Of a stretch of 64,000 bases of DNA, positions 23,989-35,900 are shown piece by piece. Numbering within the stretch: the first letter of the stretch is position 1; the number at the start of each line of letters is the position of its first letter. This DNA is from Onchidella celtica (taxonomy: Eukaryota > Mollusca > Gastropoda > Systellommatophora > Onchidiidae): positions 65,589,870-65,653,869 of the forward strand of contig OZ007570.1 in NCBI GenBank assembly GCA_963931925.1, written 5' to 3'. A program made the translations under genes and the position numbers. The notes under the pieces were generated by a model. That model was given only the letters and a program-made list of their open reading frames with translations. It did not search any database and was not told where the DNA came from.

Positions 23989-24103
23989 TTCCTTTTCATA
24001 CTGAATTATCTAGCATATCTGAAATTCTTATAACGGTCCAACCTATAACAACCAAGATTATTTTAAAAAAACAAGGGTGTCAAGTTATTTTTGAAAGACT
24101 GTA

Positions 24104-25910
24104 TATTTTGTGAGGGTTATCACTTATACAAGCTCCAGATGCTAAATTTTTAAGATTGCATTTAAATAAAAAAAAAAACCTTGGCAGGACACAGCAGTAG
24201 ACAAACCAGAGAGAGTATGTATACATGTATAGGGAGAAATCACTATTGGTTGATTTCCACCGCGAGACAAGGGAGGCTCCGGGAAACCAATTTATTAGCA
24301 TAGAGTGAAAAGTAGATTGTGGCAGTTAACAGTATCTGTGTGTGCATTTCAATGGGGAGCAAGAGCGTACGAACAGCTCTAAATAGTTTCAAGCAACCGC
24401 AAAATACGAAGAAACCACAGTAAACAGATGCGCACACTGTCTTGAGTGAAGACGGACCCTTCCAATTCTTATTACCGCCGTGACCTAGTTTTGCAATTTG
24501 ATAGAAATACATGTAATTCTTCTCAATAAATAAATATTCTCTGGTCAGAGTATATACAGGATTTATGGAAAACCCAAAAGAGTTGTCAACCGTCAAAAAT
24601 AATTGTGAGTGCAAAGTTGGGGCAAATAGTGGGCCATGAGTAAAACTTTCGCTGATTACATCTGTCAGCTAGTCCAAAAAGCAATATTTGCTTTACATTG
24701 CCTCATTTTTTGGTTTCAGAGGGAGTAGGGCAAATTTAAAGCCATGGGCTTAGGTAAACCAGGTGAAGCCTATTCTCCCCCGTCAGCGTCCGAGTTAAAG
24801 GAAAACATGGACAAGGCATTATATGCCTGGTCTTCCAGAATGCCCAGTAAACAGTCATGTTTTGTTTTATTTTGATCACTGTTCCAAACAGTTATATTTT
24901 TTTTTCTCAGCATGTGCACATTAGTCACAAAGATTCTCAAAAAAGCTTCATTAAAATTTACTAGTTCTATGTATGACATAGAGCATGGGTATATTTGGTT
25001 TTCATTTTTGAAATAAAATAGTCATTTTGTGCAGAGACAGAAAAATCTTTTTGTTCAAATGTGATTTTGGAGTTATGATGGATATTTACAACAGAAATCT
25101 TGTGTTCGGAACATTCAACATGCCTTTCCCCTATTTCCTTGAGGTATCGATAAGAATTTAAAAGTACACTGAAACCATTTTGTTACAATTTCAAATGGGC
25201 TAATCTTGTTGAAAGAGGATCCAGAACACATTGATTGTTTGCAGTTGATTGATTCAGAAGGAAGAGTAGTGACTTTTTGTGTATTTTTTTTTTTTTTTCC
25301 AAATAGTTTTGAAAGTGCCACACAAGTGTGAAATTATTTGAGTTTCATGAACTATGTTAGTGATTTATTTGTTGCTTTTGGTTGTCACTGGGAAGCATTC
25401 AGCTGTTAAGTCATTTGAACTAATGCTTGCCTTTTGTGTGCAGTTTGTATTTTGGATTTCAAGATGTCCATAATGAGTGTGTATGTGAAACTAAAATCAT
25501 GTGTGAGTATGAAAGAAGCTTGCTCTAGTTGACACCTTTCAAACTGTTATGTTCAGATGTTTGAAAACAATGAACAGAAAATTGCCAGCAATGGACGTGA
25601 TTTCAAATGATTTTGTGGTTTTTCTGGTACATTATGTTATTTCATATGATTTCCTGTATTTTTTTGCAATAAAGTATTATAATGTATTATGCAAACCTTT
25701 GTTACCTTTTATAAGTTTAGCTGAGCATGGGATCTAAAACTACATGTACCCGATATGGTTTGTTTCTGCCAAAGTTTAACTATTCATTTCTTATCAAACC
25801 AGGGAGGAAAACAATCAACCCATAATGGTGATGAGAAAGTACCCTTTAATCTGAATAACTGGAACAACTCAATTAGCAAGGAAACAAAATGACAAAGGAA
25901 TGTACATGTA
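24104..25910. other. Intergenic gap between convergent genes
   Basis: AT-rich, with no conserved frame on either strand and no recognised repeat other than short homopolymers. Confidence 0.5.
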
Positions 25911-26717
25911 CAGTGGAATTCTAATATCATGGCATCAGTGGGACCGTCTGGATAGCGTCAAGTAAAGAGAAAATCGAAATAGCAGAAGAGTGGTGGAAGA
26001 GAACAAACCCCCCAAAAAAAGGGGGGGGGGGATCAAACTTCACCACTGTGGGAAAAGTGTCCAATAAATAACGCAACTATGTCCCTTTTTCTTCTAATTA
26101 TCGGCATACTGTCGCTTGCTCCTCCAGTATCATTGTTGTCTGGCAAACACTTGCTGATATAGGCAAGATGCTATAGCGATAAATCAAATGCAGTGTTTTA
26201 CTATTTCAGTTCAACCTCAACCTGACTGTTTTTTCAGAAGAAGTGATGGTGCCGATAGACACACAGTACAGCAATTAACGAAGAGATCTAGGTCATGGCC
26301 TAGTATCAACAGCGAATGAATGTTTTGTGAAAAAAAAAAAAAAGGACCCACAGACTGTAGTACTCTGTACTTTTACTGCCGCGCGCTTATGCATGGCACT
26401 CCACACTCGCGTTATTGAAGCCAAGGGTCATTCCCTTTGAGTTTGACCACACAAACGCTTTCCCACCCCTCCCCGCCAGCATCACGAAAAGAAATAAAGA
26501 GGTCTTATATGCGGGGAGTTGCGTGGGCATGGGCAGGACAGTAGTAGATCTAGTGCACTTGTTACGCTCTGGTCAGGGAGAAATATGTTGATATAAGAGG
26601 AAAGAATGGAATAACACGTCGAATTACGGGGCAAATATTTAGTAGCATTAAAGAAGAAACAGGTTGGGACTTAATGTCGAGTTACCTAGAATGTCGAGAT
26701 AAGTGGATTGGGCTGTA
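25911..26717. mobile_element. TA-flanked MITE, copy 2 (inverted, SINE-free)
   Basis: Its right end, read on the minus strand (CAGCCCAATCCACTTATCTC), and its interior match the element at 18256-19271. It lacks the SINE and so shows the empty site. A short C/G homopolymer hairpin occurs at about 26009-26030. It lies just beyond the stop codon of the minus-strand PLP gene and may form part of its 3' UTR. Confidence 0.87.
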
Positions 26718-26923
26718 TTATATCAATCAAATTTACTACTCCACAGTCAACAACTGACAACCAGCACAATGCTGTCACACCGGGTCAATTTTACTATGGT
26801 ATAAAGTATTCAAATCAGATAAAAAGTTTATCATCACAATATTTCACAGAGTCTTATTGTCTCAGCCACCGGTCATGGTGTCAGTAGTGTCATTTGGCTC
26901 GGATTCATGGATGAAAATAGCAT

Positions 26924-29900
26924 TTATATCCCTTTTTTCTCAGAGATAATAAGAATAGCTTTGGCTAGCTTCTCATAGTCACTGAACTCATTGTAGACAT
27001 GAGCAGAAATCCTCACGTAAAGGCGGCCTTGTATACTTTTTACTGGCACCTGGCAAGAAGAAGTAAACAAATTTTTTAATTATGAAAGAAAAATAGTGGT
27101 GGGAGAATTTCATTGTGGTGACAGTTTTGGCCCGTTTCATGCTGAACACTACAGCCTGAATAACAATTTAAAAAGTTCTGAAATTACTTTTCTCAAGTGT
27201 CAACTAATTTAATCCAGTCTCTTTTGTATCGATATGTTGTCTTTATTCAAATTTACAGCAATCTTTTTCAAGTGTTACGAAGTAAAATAAACTGATCTGG
27301 TTTTTTGGCTCCCATTGATAAGCTCTGTGCAAAGGAGACTGTATTCAAAACATGTACATGTACAATTTGCTGCCATACCCTGGTGCACATGAGATCTGTA
27401 GCAATATTGGAGATTAAGAGGGGTGAGAGCTCAAGCTTATTCCGGGCACTGCTGCATACAAAAAGAAAAAAAAATGACAAGAAATAACTCGCACCTAATA
27501 AGAGAGAGAGAATACAGTGAAGGAGCAATTTTAAATTTTAACTCTGCTTGTTATACTGTAATTTGGCACTGTTGAGGCGTAATAAATCCAGAAAGGCGTT
27601 ACCTGAAATTTAGCTACTTTGCTATTTTGTTCGTTTGATGTAATAAAATGGCCAAAATGTTGCTTACAAAAAGGAGAAGGGAATGTATGAAAGTTTAAGA
27701 CTGGTTTATAACTGGCGATACATATCGTTTGATCATCAGCACACACGAGTGGTAGGAAATGGGCAAGGCTATCGCAAAATGCTCACCTCAATATTATAGT
27801 CATAATACAGCAAGTTCTGGATTTTCTCAGCAGCATTGTAGTCGATTGTTGAATACATAGAATGGATACCTGAAGGCAGCTCCACCAAGGACATTGATCC
27901 TATGGATCAATGAATGAATCAAATATAATTTGGAAAGTAAATTTTGTTGATGAAGAAACACAACTTTTAAATATATTTGCTTGGTGAAATCACCGGGATA
28001 AAATGTTACTTTTTTTTCAGATTTAAAAAAAACTATCTGGCAACTTGTATTTTGCAATTTTACAAATGAACAGACTTGATTCAATATTTCCACTGTACGG
28101 GAAAAGGTAGTTTAGATGTCTTGAAAAACCTGTCTTATTTATTCATACGTTCAGTGCACAAAAACACAATAAGCAAAACAATTTAAGTTATAGACCTACT
28201 TCGGTCATCAGTAGCTAGTTAAATTGTATCAAATAATCATGTAGAAATGAATCATTACACTCATAAGTAGTGACATGGCATGAGTAAATTTGAGACACTC
28301 TTGCATGTTTGAGAAAATTTTCAGCTGTGATGTAATTTCAGCAAATGTAAGGCTTTAACTGGGAAACCTAGGTGGGTTTTAAATTTTTATTTATTTGATC
28401 CAAGCTCTGAACTGTTATTTGGTAATCTTTTGTTTTTCAGTGATCAAATACACAATTTAATGTGACAAAATCAGTGAAAATACCCAACTGTCACGAGCAG
28501 AGTTATGGTCTTGGGGATCTAACGACTGCATGAGAGGCAGTTAACTCACACTCGGATACAAACACACAAGAAATTATTAAATAACTAGAGTATTTGTATG
28601 TCAGGCCGGCCGGGCCATATTATTACATAATATTAATATACTAAACAAAAGACAATAGAGGTATATTCAAAGCAAAAATTCCAATTACTAAACTTAACCT
28701 ATCATATTCATGTAACTAAGTTCCCTATCAAATGTAATGCGATCAATAGCCATATGGTATATTATTATAAGAAACAAGATATTAATCTAACGTAACAGTT
28801 GAGTCGCCACTGGCCAGATGCCAGGCAAACTCTCCAGCAATAATACAGGTTCTCGAGGCACACTGAAGGCTAGAACAGCCCAGTACATTCAAAGCCTACA
28901 GAAGCACAAATTGGCTTGTTGGTATTTAAGCAGTTTGTAAAAGTATATATATATATACGCAATCACTCAGTCACTATTCATTTCATCAACAAGGTGCCAT
29001 ATTTCTTCAATCGTATTATGGAGATAGCTTTACAATACAGAACACTCGTTCGTCGAGTGCAAGCTGTGGTTTTCTTTGACTTCCTATGCGGCTGTGGGTT
29101 TTCTCTCTATCCCTGAACTTCTATCATAATTAGTCAAATGAGATCAGTTACCGTTGGTCACGCCTAACTGGTAGGCGCGAACATCAGCAGAGCGCAGCGT
29201 GGACTCTTAAAAGGTCAGTCCACCCAAACCTTTCTTTCTACTCAGTCAGTCCGATGGCAAAGGACTTTAAGTCTTCAGACCACACAGTTCAGGTACTGGC
29301 CAACCGGAGATACTTCACGAAACGATGCTTCTCTCGTCTCTATTCAATGAATTTCAACGTTACACGATGTTTTATACTATCCAACTACCCGGCAAGGCTA
29401 GTCCGCTGGCCAAATTAGTTCAGCAATCTCATTGGCCGAAACATCCCACCATTTTGAATGTAGGAATATAGTCTGCACTATTCTACCAGCCAGTTAACAT
29501 GCAAAACTTGTCTAGTCATACTTAACAATGTCAACTATCCCCACCTTGCCTCACCCCTACTCTATTCCTTCTAATCACGAACATTAAAACCGACAAGCGT
29601 GAATCCAATAGTTTAACTTTGCAATTCTTTACTCACAAACAATAATACGCGAGGACCGTTCAAGGCCACCAGCCAATTTCTCATGGCCCTGGTGAAAAGA
29701 ACAACTCACGGCTCTGCGTGAGATTTAATAACACTTGACTCATGACACCAACAATAAATTGAGTGCAGAGTTACTGACACTGGAAGCAATTAAAATATAT
29801 GTACATATAATTAGAAGTTTTGGAGGAAAATACACCTTTTTTTCAATACGACTAGCAACTTTCAGTTGAATTTTGAAAAAAAATTTGTAAGTAAAGTAAC

Positions 29901-32900
29901 ATGTTTTAATGAAACAGACTAGAGAAGTTGTCAAAGCATTAATTTACCAAACATTTCATGTGGAGCAGCCAAGTCAGTTCCCCAAGCCTTTATTAGCACT
30001 TGTGCTGCAAGATGAATTTATTGAGAAAACAGAACATTTTCATTAATTCTAATGTGACAAAATCAAGTCAGTATGGATAAAACTATGCTTACAAAGTATC
30101 AGTTTCTAATTCAAAACCAACAAAGTGCCACCAAAATAATTTTATAAAACAAACGCCTTCAAAATAATGTTAAATCTTTATAAAGATAATGCATAAACTG
30201 TTCAACCCTCTGCTGTCAAGGATATCATATTTGGAACACACCCCTTGATCCCTTATGTTCTACATTTTCCACATTTTCTAATTTCTCCATGCATCATTTT
30301 GCCTGATGACATGATTCTTTCCTTCTTTTCATTCATTTTAATTAAATTTTGTGGGTTTCAAAATTCTAAGATCAGGAACTTTATGTCTGGGCACTAGAGG
30401 GTTAACAGAGGATGATTTTTGTTATTTATACATAACTTTCTAAATTATGACATTATGTCTAACATTCCTGAGAAATTTATGCTTCCTCTGCAAGGCATCA
30501 TGGCTCAAACTCCAGTTTGTTTCATAGTTTCCAACTACTAGTGCTAACATTTTATACAGAAAAGGAACTGCCATGAAGACTTATCTTAGATGTTCACGTT
30601 AGATTTATTAACTTCGATGGGTACAAATTAGAAGTTAAATAGTTGCCATGATCTTCAGCCACTTAAGTTCTATCTTTGAGGTAAAACATCTTCATTCAAT
30701 TACTTGAAAGTAAGAGTATTTTTGAAAGAATGGTGCAAAATGCATCATATATACATGATGTATTCATAGAATATGTCACACTTTTGTGATCGTAGAATGA
30801 CGTACCAGGTACAAAAATTAAATCAGAACTTTTCTAAGAGCAAATATCCTACCCCCTTCATGTGCTGTCTTGTACATGTATGTCCTGATTTTGTCTGGTC
30901 CAACAGACAACCAGAAATCAAGCACTGCATGCATTGACAAAACTGGACTGTAATCCTGCAAACCTAAACAAATAAAAGTACAAATAAAAATATTAATCAG
31001 ATTTATAAGTCTGCTGAAGTTTTCTTCTTAATTTCATTAGCCGACAAGACAAAATCAATGTGCACGCCAGATTTCTGAAATTGCTGTCTTCTCAGACACA
31101 GCCCAGAATTTTCCTGCATCTTTTCGTTTACTTTGACCCAATCATATGATTCATACATGGCGGCAAAAGATTATGTAGCCAAATAAGTAGAAATGTTAAT
31201 AAAAAAAAGAGAAAACATGGTACATGTATTAAACTATTATGTAAAGCCCCATGCTGGCAAAAAAAACTATTGTTTTTTTCAACCCCATGAAGAATTTTAT
31301 ACATATTCCGATCTGAAAGTATAATTTCTTTCATATTCAATTTCTTTTGAAATTTATTCTATAGTTTTCTTGTTTGTTCTTGACACAGAGCTTGACATGA
31401 TACTTTTCTTTTTGCCAAATTTTAAGTTTGTGCCAAACCCTGTTGTGATACCATAGTTTTTTTTTGTTCTTCTCAAATAATTTATAGTCAAGTAAATTGA
31501 GGTAATAATAGATCAAACAAAATCAACTACATTTACAAGTAAAGTTAACCTTACCTATCCATGAGAATTCAGAACTGAACCCTGCACCGAAGCCATGAGA
31601 AACTACTGCTGGTCTCACTTCATTCTGTAAGTCTCGTTTCACATACAGAAATGCTACACCTTTGGGACAGCAGAACCATTTGTGGGCATTAGAAACATAG
31701 TAGTCCGGGTCAATGGAGGCTATATTCAAGGGAAGGGCACCCAGTGCATGGGCTCCATCAACATACACCCTCGCGTTTCTGTAAAACGAAGGTGTGATTA
31801 AGCTGTCTTTTCATCTCCCCACACATGTGATAAAAACTATACATCTCACATTTTTATTTACTTTCAGATTCAGGTTACTAATACATGTACTAGAATAATT
31901 ACATGTATTGCTATGGCCAATTTTTCTTTTGCGACTGAAAAAGGAACTATAAATTACATGTATGATGTCCATATTTTTTCTATCTGATCTGCATGAAACA
32001 GAAACATTACCATAAATCACGATGACACATTTTTCTTTTTCTGTGAAAAAAGAAACAGCAAGTACTGTAAATCATAATGGCCATATTTTTTTCCATCGAA
32101 TGAAAAAGAAATATTACCACATATGATTAATCTCCCATATATATATGTAAATGCACCTTTTCTTTTGTCACCACAGGATGTTAACCCTTACCCTGCGCGG
32201 GGCGGCAGTTGTCGGTATTGACTCGCAAGCGCTCACGCCGCACGGGCGGCAAAAGTCAGAAAGGTCAAGCTGACCACGCCACGCGCAAGCCGTATTTTCA
32301 CGCGTCGGGTCACTGACCTTTTTGAGACGTAACCACCGTGTTATTGTTCACTGTATCTCTTCTAAATCAAACGCATTGTGACATGGACATGTTAACTAGT
32401 GAACCACTGGTCGGAATCACAAAGACTAAGCTTTCAAAGGCTCTCCCCACACTTTCAAAAGATGTAACATCGACATGCGAACTGTTGCTCAACAAATTTG
32501 CAATATTATCTCATTTTCTCACAAGCTGACCACCATCTGGAGTTGTCTGTATCTAAGAACCAATCAGAAACAAGCTCTGAAATAATCTTTGCCCCAAATG
32601 CCCACATTGGTTTATTAATATGTGCCAATCAGGATGAAACCATATGTGTAGGGCTTGGGAGGGCGTGGCTAGTTATCATGCTTCGTTCTCACGAAAACTA
32701 CCGCTGTCAGTTTGGAATCATAAGTCAGATCATTGGTTAGAGACTGACAGACTAAGGAGTAAGGTTTTGCTGGTTAATTCATTATCAAGCGTGATAAGGC
32801 ATAGCAGCGAATGTTTTCATACCGGTCAATAAAAACTGAACCACGTGGATAGCGTATGTGGTCATCGTCTAGCGGCACGGGTCAGTGACCCCAGATAAGA

Positions 32901-35900
32901 TTGTCTGTGAGTAAGGTCACTGAGCGGGCTTTATGGGTAGCGCGCAGGGTGAGCGTTAAGCTTGGTTGCTTTCACTTCAAAGAATTTTTTTGTACAAAAA
33001 AGAAAAAATAGAAAAATATTTTGAATGAAAATATGTTGGATTCCTTATTAATGATAAACAGCATCAGCTCATTACAGAAATTATTAGTTTCGTAAGAGTC
33101 TGAAATTTTGGGACTGATTTTTTACAAAATTTGGAATGTCTGGATAACAAATCAAAACGGTTCAGACAGGATGGAACCTATCATCAGTGAATGACTTACA
33201 CTTTTCGGCAGGCTTGAACCATCTCTTTGATTGGCATAATTATTGGTGTGTTGCTTGGAATGTGGTCAACTATGACGAATGTAACATCACCATTTTTTAA
33301 TTCTTTTTCTAATGCCTCAATGATCTGTTGAAATAAAGCAAAAATTAAAGAGTTTTAGAAATCAGTTATTAATTAACTTAGTTATATATGTAAACAAAAT
33401 GGAGCACTCACTAGACTTTGTGTTGAATAAACAGACAACAATAAGTTGTATATTGCTGGACAATATTTGAACATCAATAACTTCTAAATAAAATAGCTAG
33501 ACTTAACAAATATTGTGGGATAGTCAAAATCATGGGTACCTCCTCTTTGCTTGACACAGGGAACTGTATGACTGCCTCTCTGTTTGTTGCTCCAGTCTTG
33601 GCACATATATGCTTCACCAGTTTTTTCACAGCACCTTAATTTTGGATTAAATGTATGAACAAATCTATGACTACAGCTGAAGATTTTTTTTATTGAAAAA
33701 AAAAAACAATACCGAAAATAAAAAAACCAATCCAGGATTACAACACAGTTTTGAGTTTAAAAAATGAACTTTTTCACATTACACAGAAGCCTTAAGTTTC
33801 AACCCAATACAAAGGCTGTCTCGGGCTTTCAGCTATCTTAATTTATGAGATAAATACATGTATATATGACTCAGAAGGTAGCTATACTTGACCATAGTTA
33901 ATTAACTCCATGTGGTCTGAGATATGGATAGGTGAAAATGCATAAAAATCATTCAATAAATGCAGATTTAAATTTGAAAGAAAATGGAGGCTACAGTTAT
34001 GTTTGTCTCGGATAAAATAAAACTGTTCTACAGATCACTTGTGAGCACTCACCTATAAAATTAATTAGATCATGTACGCACCATCTAATTTATGATAATA
34101 AATAATGGTCATTAACATCTCTCTCTTGACTTTTCTTCCCAACAAACAGTATATATGTAATTTAAAATTTTTATTTCATAACATATTGTCAACGATGCAT
34201 TTAAAGAAAAAAAAAAAAAAGGAAAAATAAAAATAAACTAGCTCAAAATCTTTGACATTGCACAAAAGTATTACATGTGGTTCATTGATATATTTCATGT
34301 GTCGAAATAATTCTAGAATTTCCACTCATTAACATTGTTAATAGTTCCCCAAGTAAATATGTTCAAAATGTGCTAACAATACTCACCATATGTAATATTA
34401 AATGTAAGAATAACATCACTAGGTCTGAACGGAAAGCTGTTCAGTACAGAATTAGTACCAAATGTTGCATTTGTTATCAATACAAGATCTTTTTGGTCAC
34501 AACCTGAAATGGATTTCAGTGAGTGCATTATGTCAAGCCATTCATGTGTGACTGTGTATGTTCACACAAATCAGGGAACTAAGAAAGCTAAGCAATGTGG
34601 AAAATAGAACTTGATTACGCTGACAGTGATATCCTCATGTCTGCTTCCATATTTGAACTTATAAAGGATGTAAGGCCTCCAATGTACTCACTAAAGGCTC
34701 TTTAACACTGAGTCTTAAATTCTACAAAATATCATATAATTATGCATAGAAAGATATAAAGGTGTACATGGGCATATTTTAAAAGGTCTTGAAGTTCACT
34801 ATATTTCTAATAGTTTTGTTGATTTTGAGCCACAGCTGAGTTGAACGGAAGGAAGTGTTACGACAATTTGAGCTGGAATAAAAGATGCATTTTCTTCCAG
34901 CAGAATTAAAAAGTATGACCGGAAATTTCGCTCTGCACCTCAAGTTATACAATGCTGATCAAAACCCAACTTCAAAAATCACATCTCTGTATTCCCAGAG
35001 TCAGTTGGAATATCTGAGACATTTATTATTTCTCACATTCACAATTGATTTATAATGGAGAAACAGGTAAATAGCTGAGCATGAAGCAAATGAACGTGGA
35101 CAAAAGAGAATCATTATCACTTGTTCTTTCAAGTAGAAAATGATTTCTATGATGGTCTGTTATCAAATACTCATAATTATTTCACCTTCTCAGAATGAAG
35201 ACACTCCAACAAATGGAAGGCATTGAAGTTTATTACTTTACCAACACTATAACATCCTTAAGAATGGTCTTTTATGAATAGTATAATACTTCAATATTTG
35301 GTCCTTATTTTCCCATTGTTCATCTCAAAGTTATTATGTCTTGACACTGCAGGCAGCAGCAATACTGTAATTTGACATGCTACTTCCATATGAGAAGTAA
35401 AGTAAAATTTTGGTCCTTCAACATGCACAAAGTTGACACCGGAACATAATTTGCTGATTTTATTCTTACCAAGACCATAAACAAGAAAAAGAAAGCCCCA
35501 AAAATATTCTACTTTAACTTTAATTGAGAATTATTCATCTCATAAACGAGCAGGCTTTAAAATAATGGGAAGCCAATAATATATGCTGGAAAGCTGATTC
35601 AAGTCAGCAATCTTATTAGCATTAGGACTTAAACAATGCTAAGCAGTCACTAATGCTAAAAAATAGCAACAAGAAGTTACACAAAATACTCCAAAAATAC
35701 GTAACTTTTGATATTCATTTTCTTTCTTTTAGTAAAAACAGGACTCCTAAATTTACTATAATTTGGTCTCATTTTTGGTCAACTTTACAACTTACTATTG
35801 ATGTGTCTCAGTACTCCAGCCCCAAAACTGTGTAGTAAATTACAATTAATAAATATAGGCTATCCTTTTGTCAACTCTCTCATTATGGTCATTATAAACG

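Larger units (their letters stand above)
21423..24101 (+). mobile_element. Tc1-like element interrupted by nested elements
   Basis: The ends CAGTCTTTCAAAAATAACTA and inverted CAGTCTTTCAAAAATAACTT are flanked by TA at 21421-21422 and 24102-24103. Transposase pieces lie at 21722-22109, followed by an unrelated inverted-repeat element (about 22197-23988). The Tc1 right flank resumes after it. The order of insertion is therefore readable directly. Confidence 0.88.
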
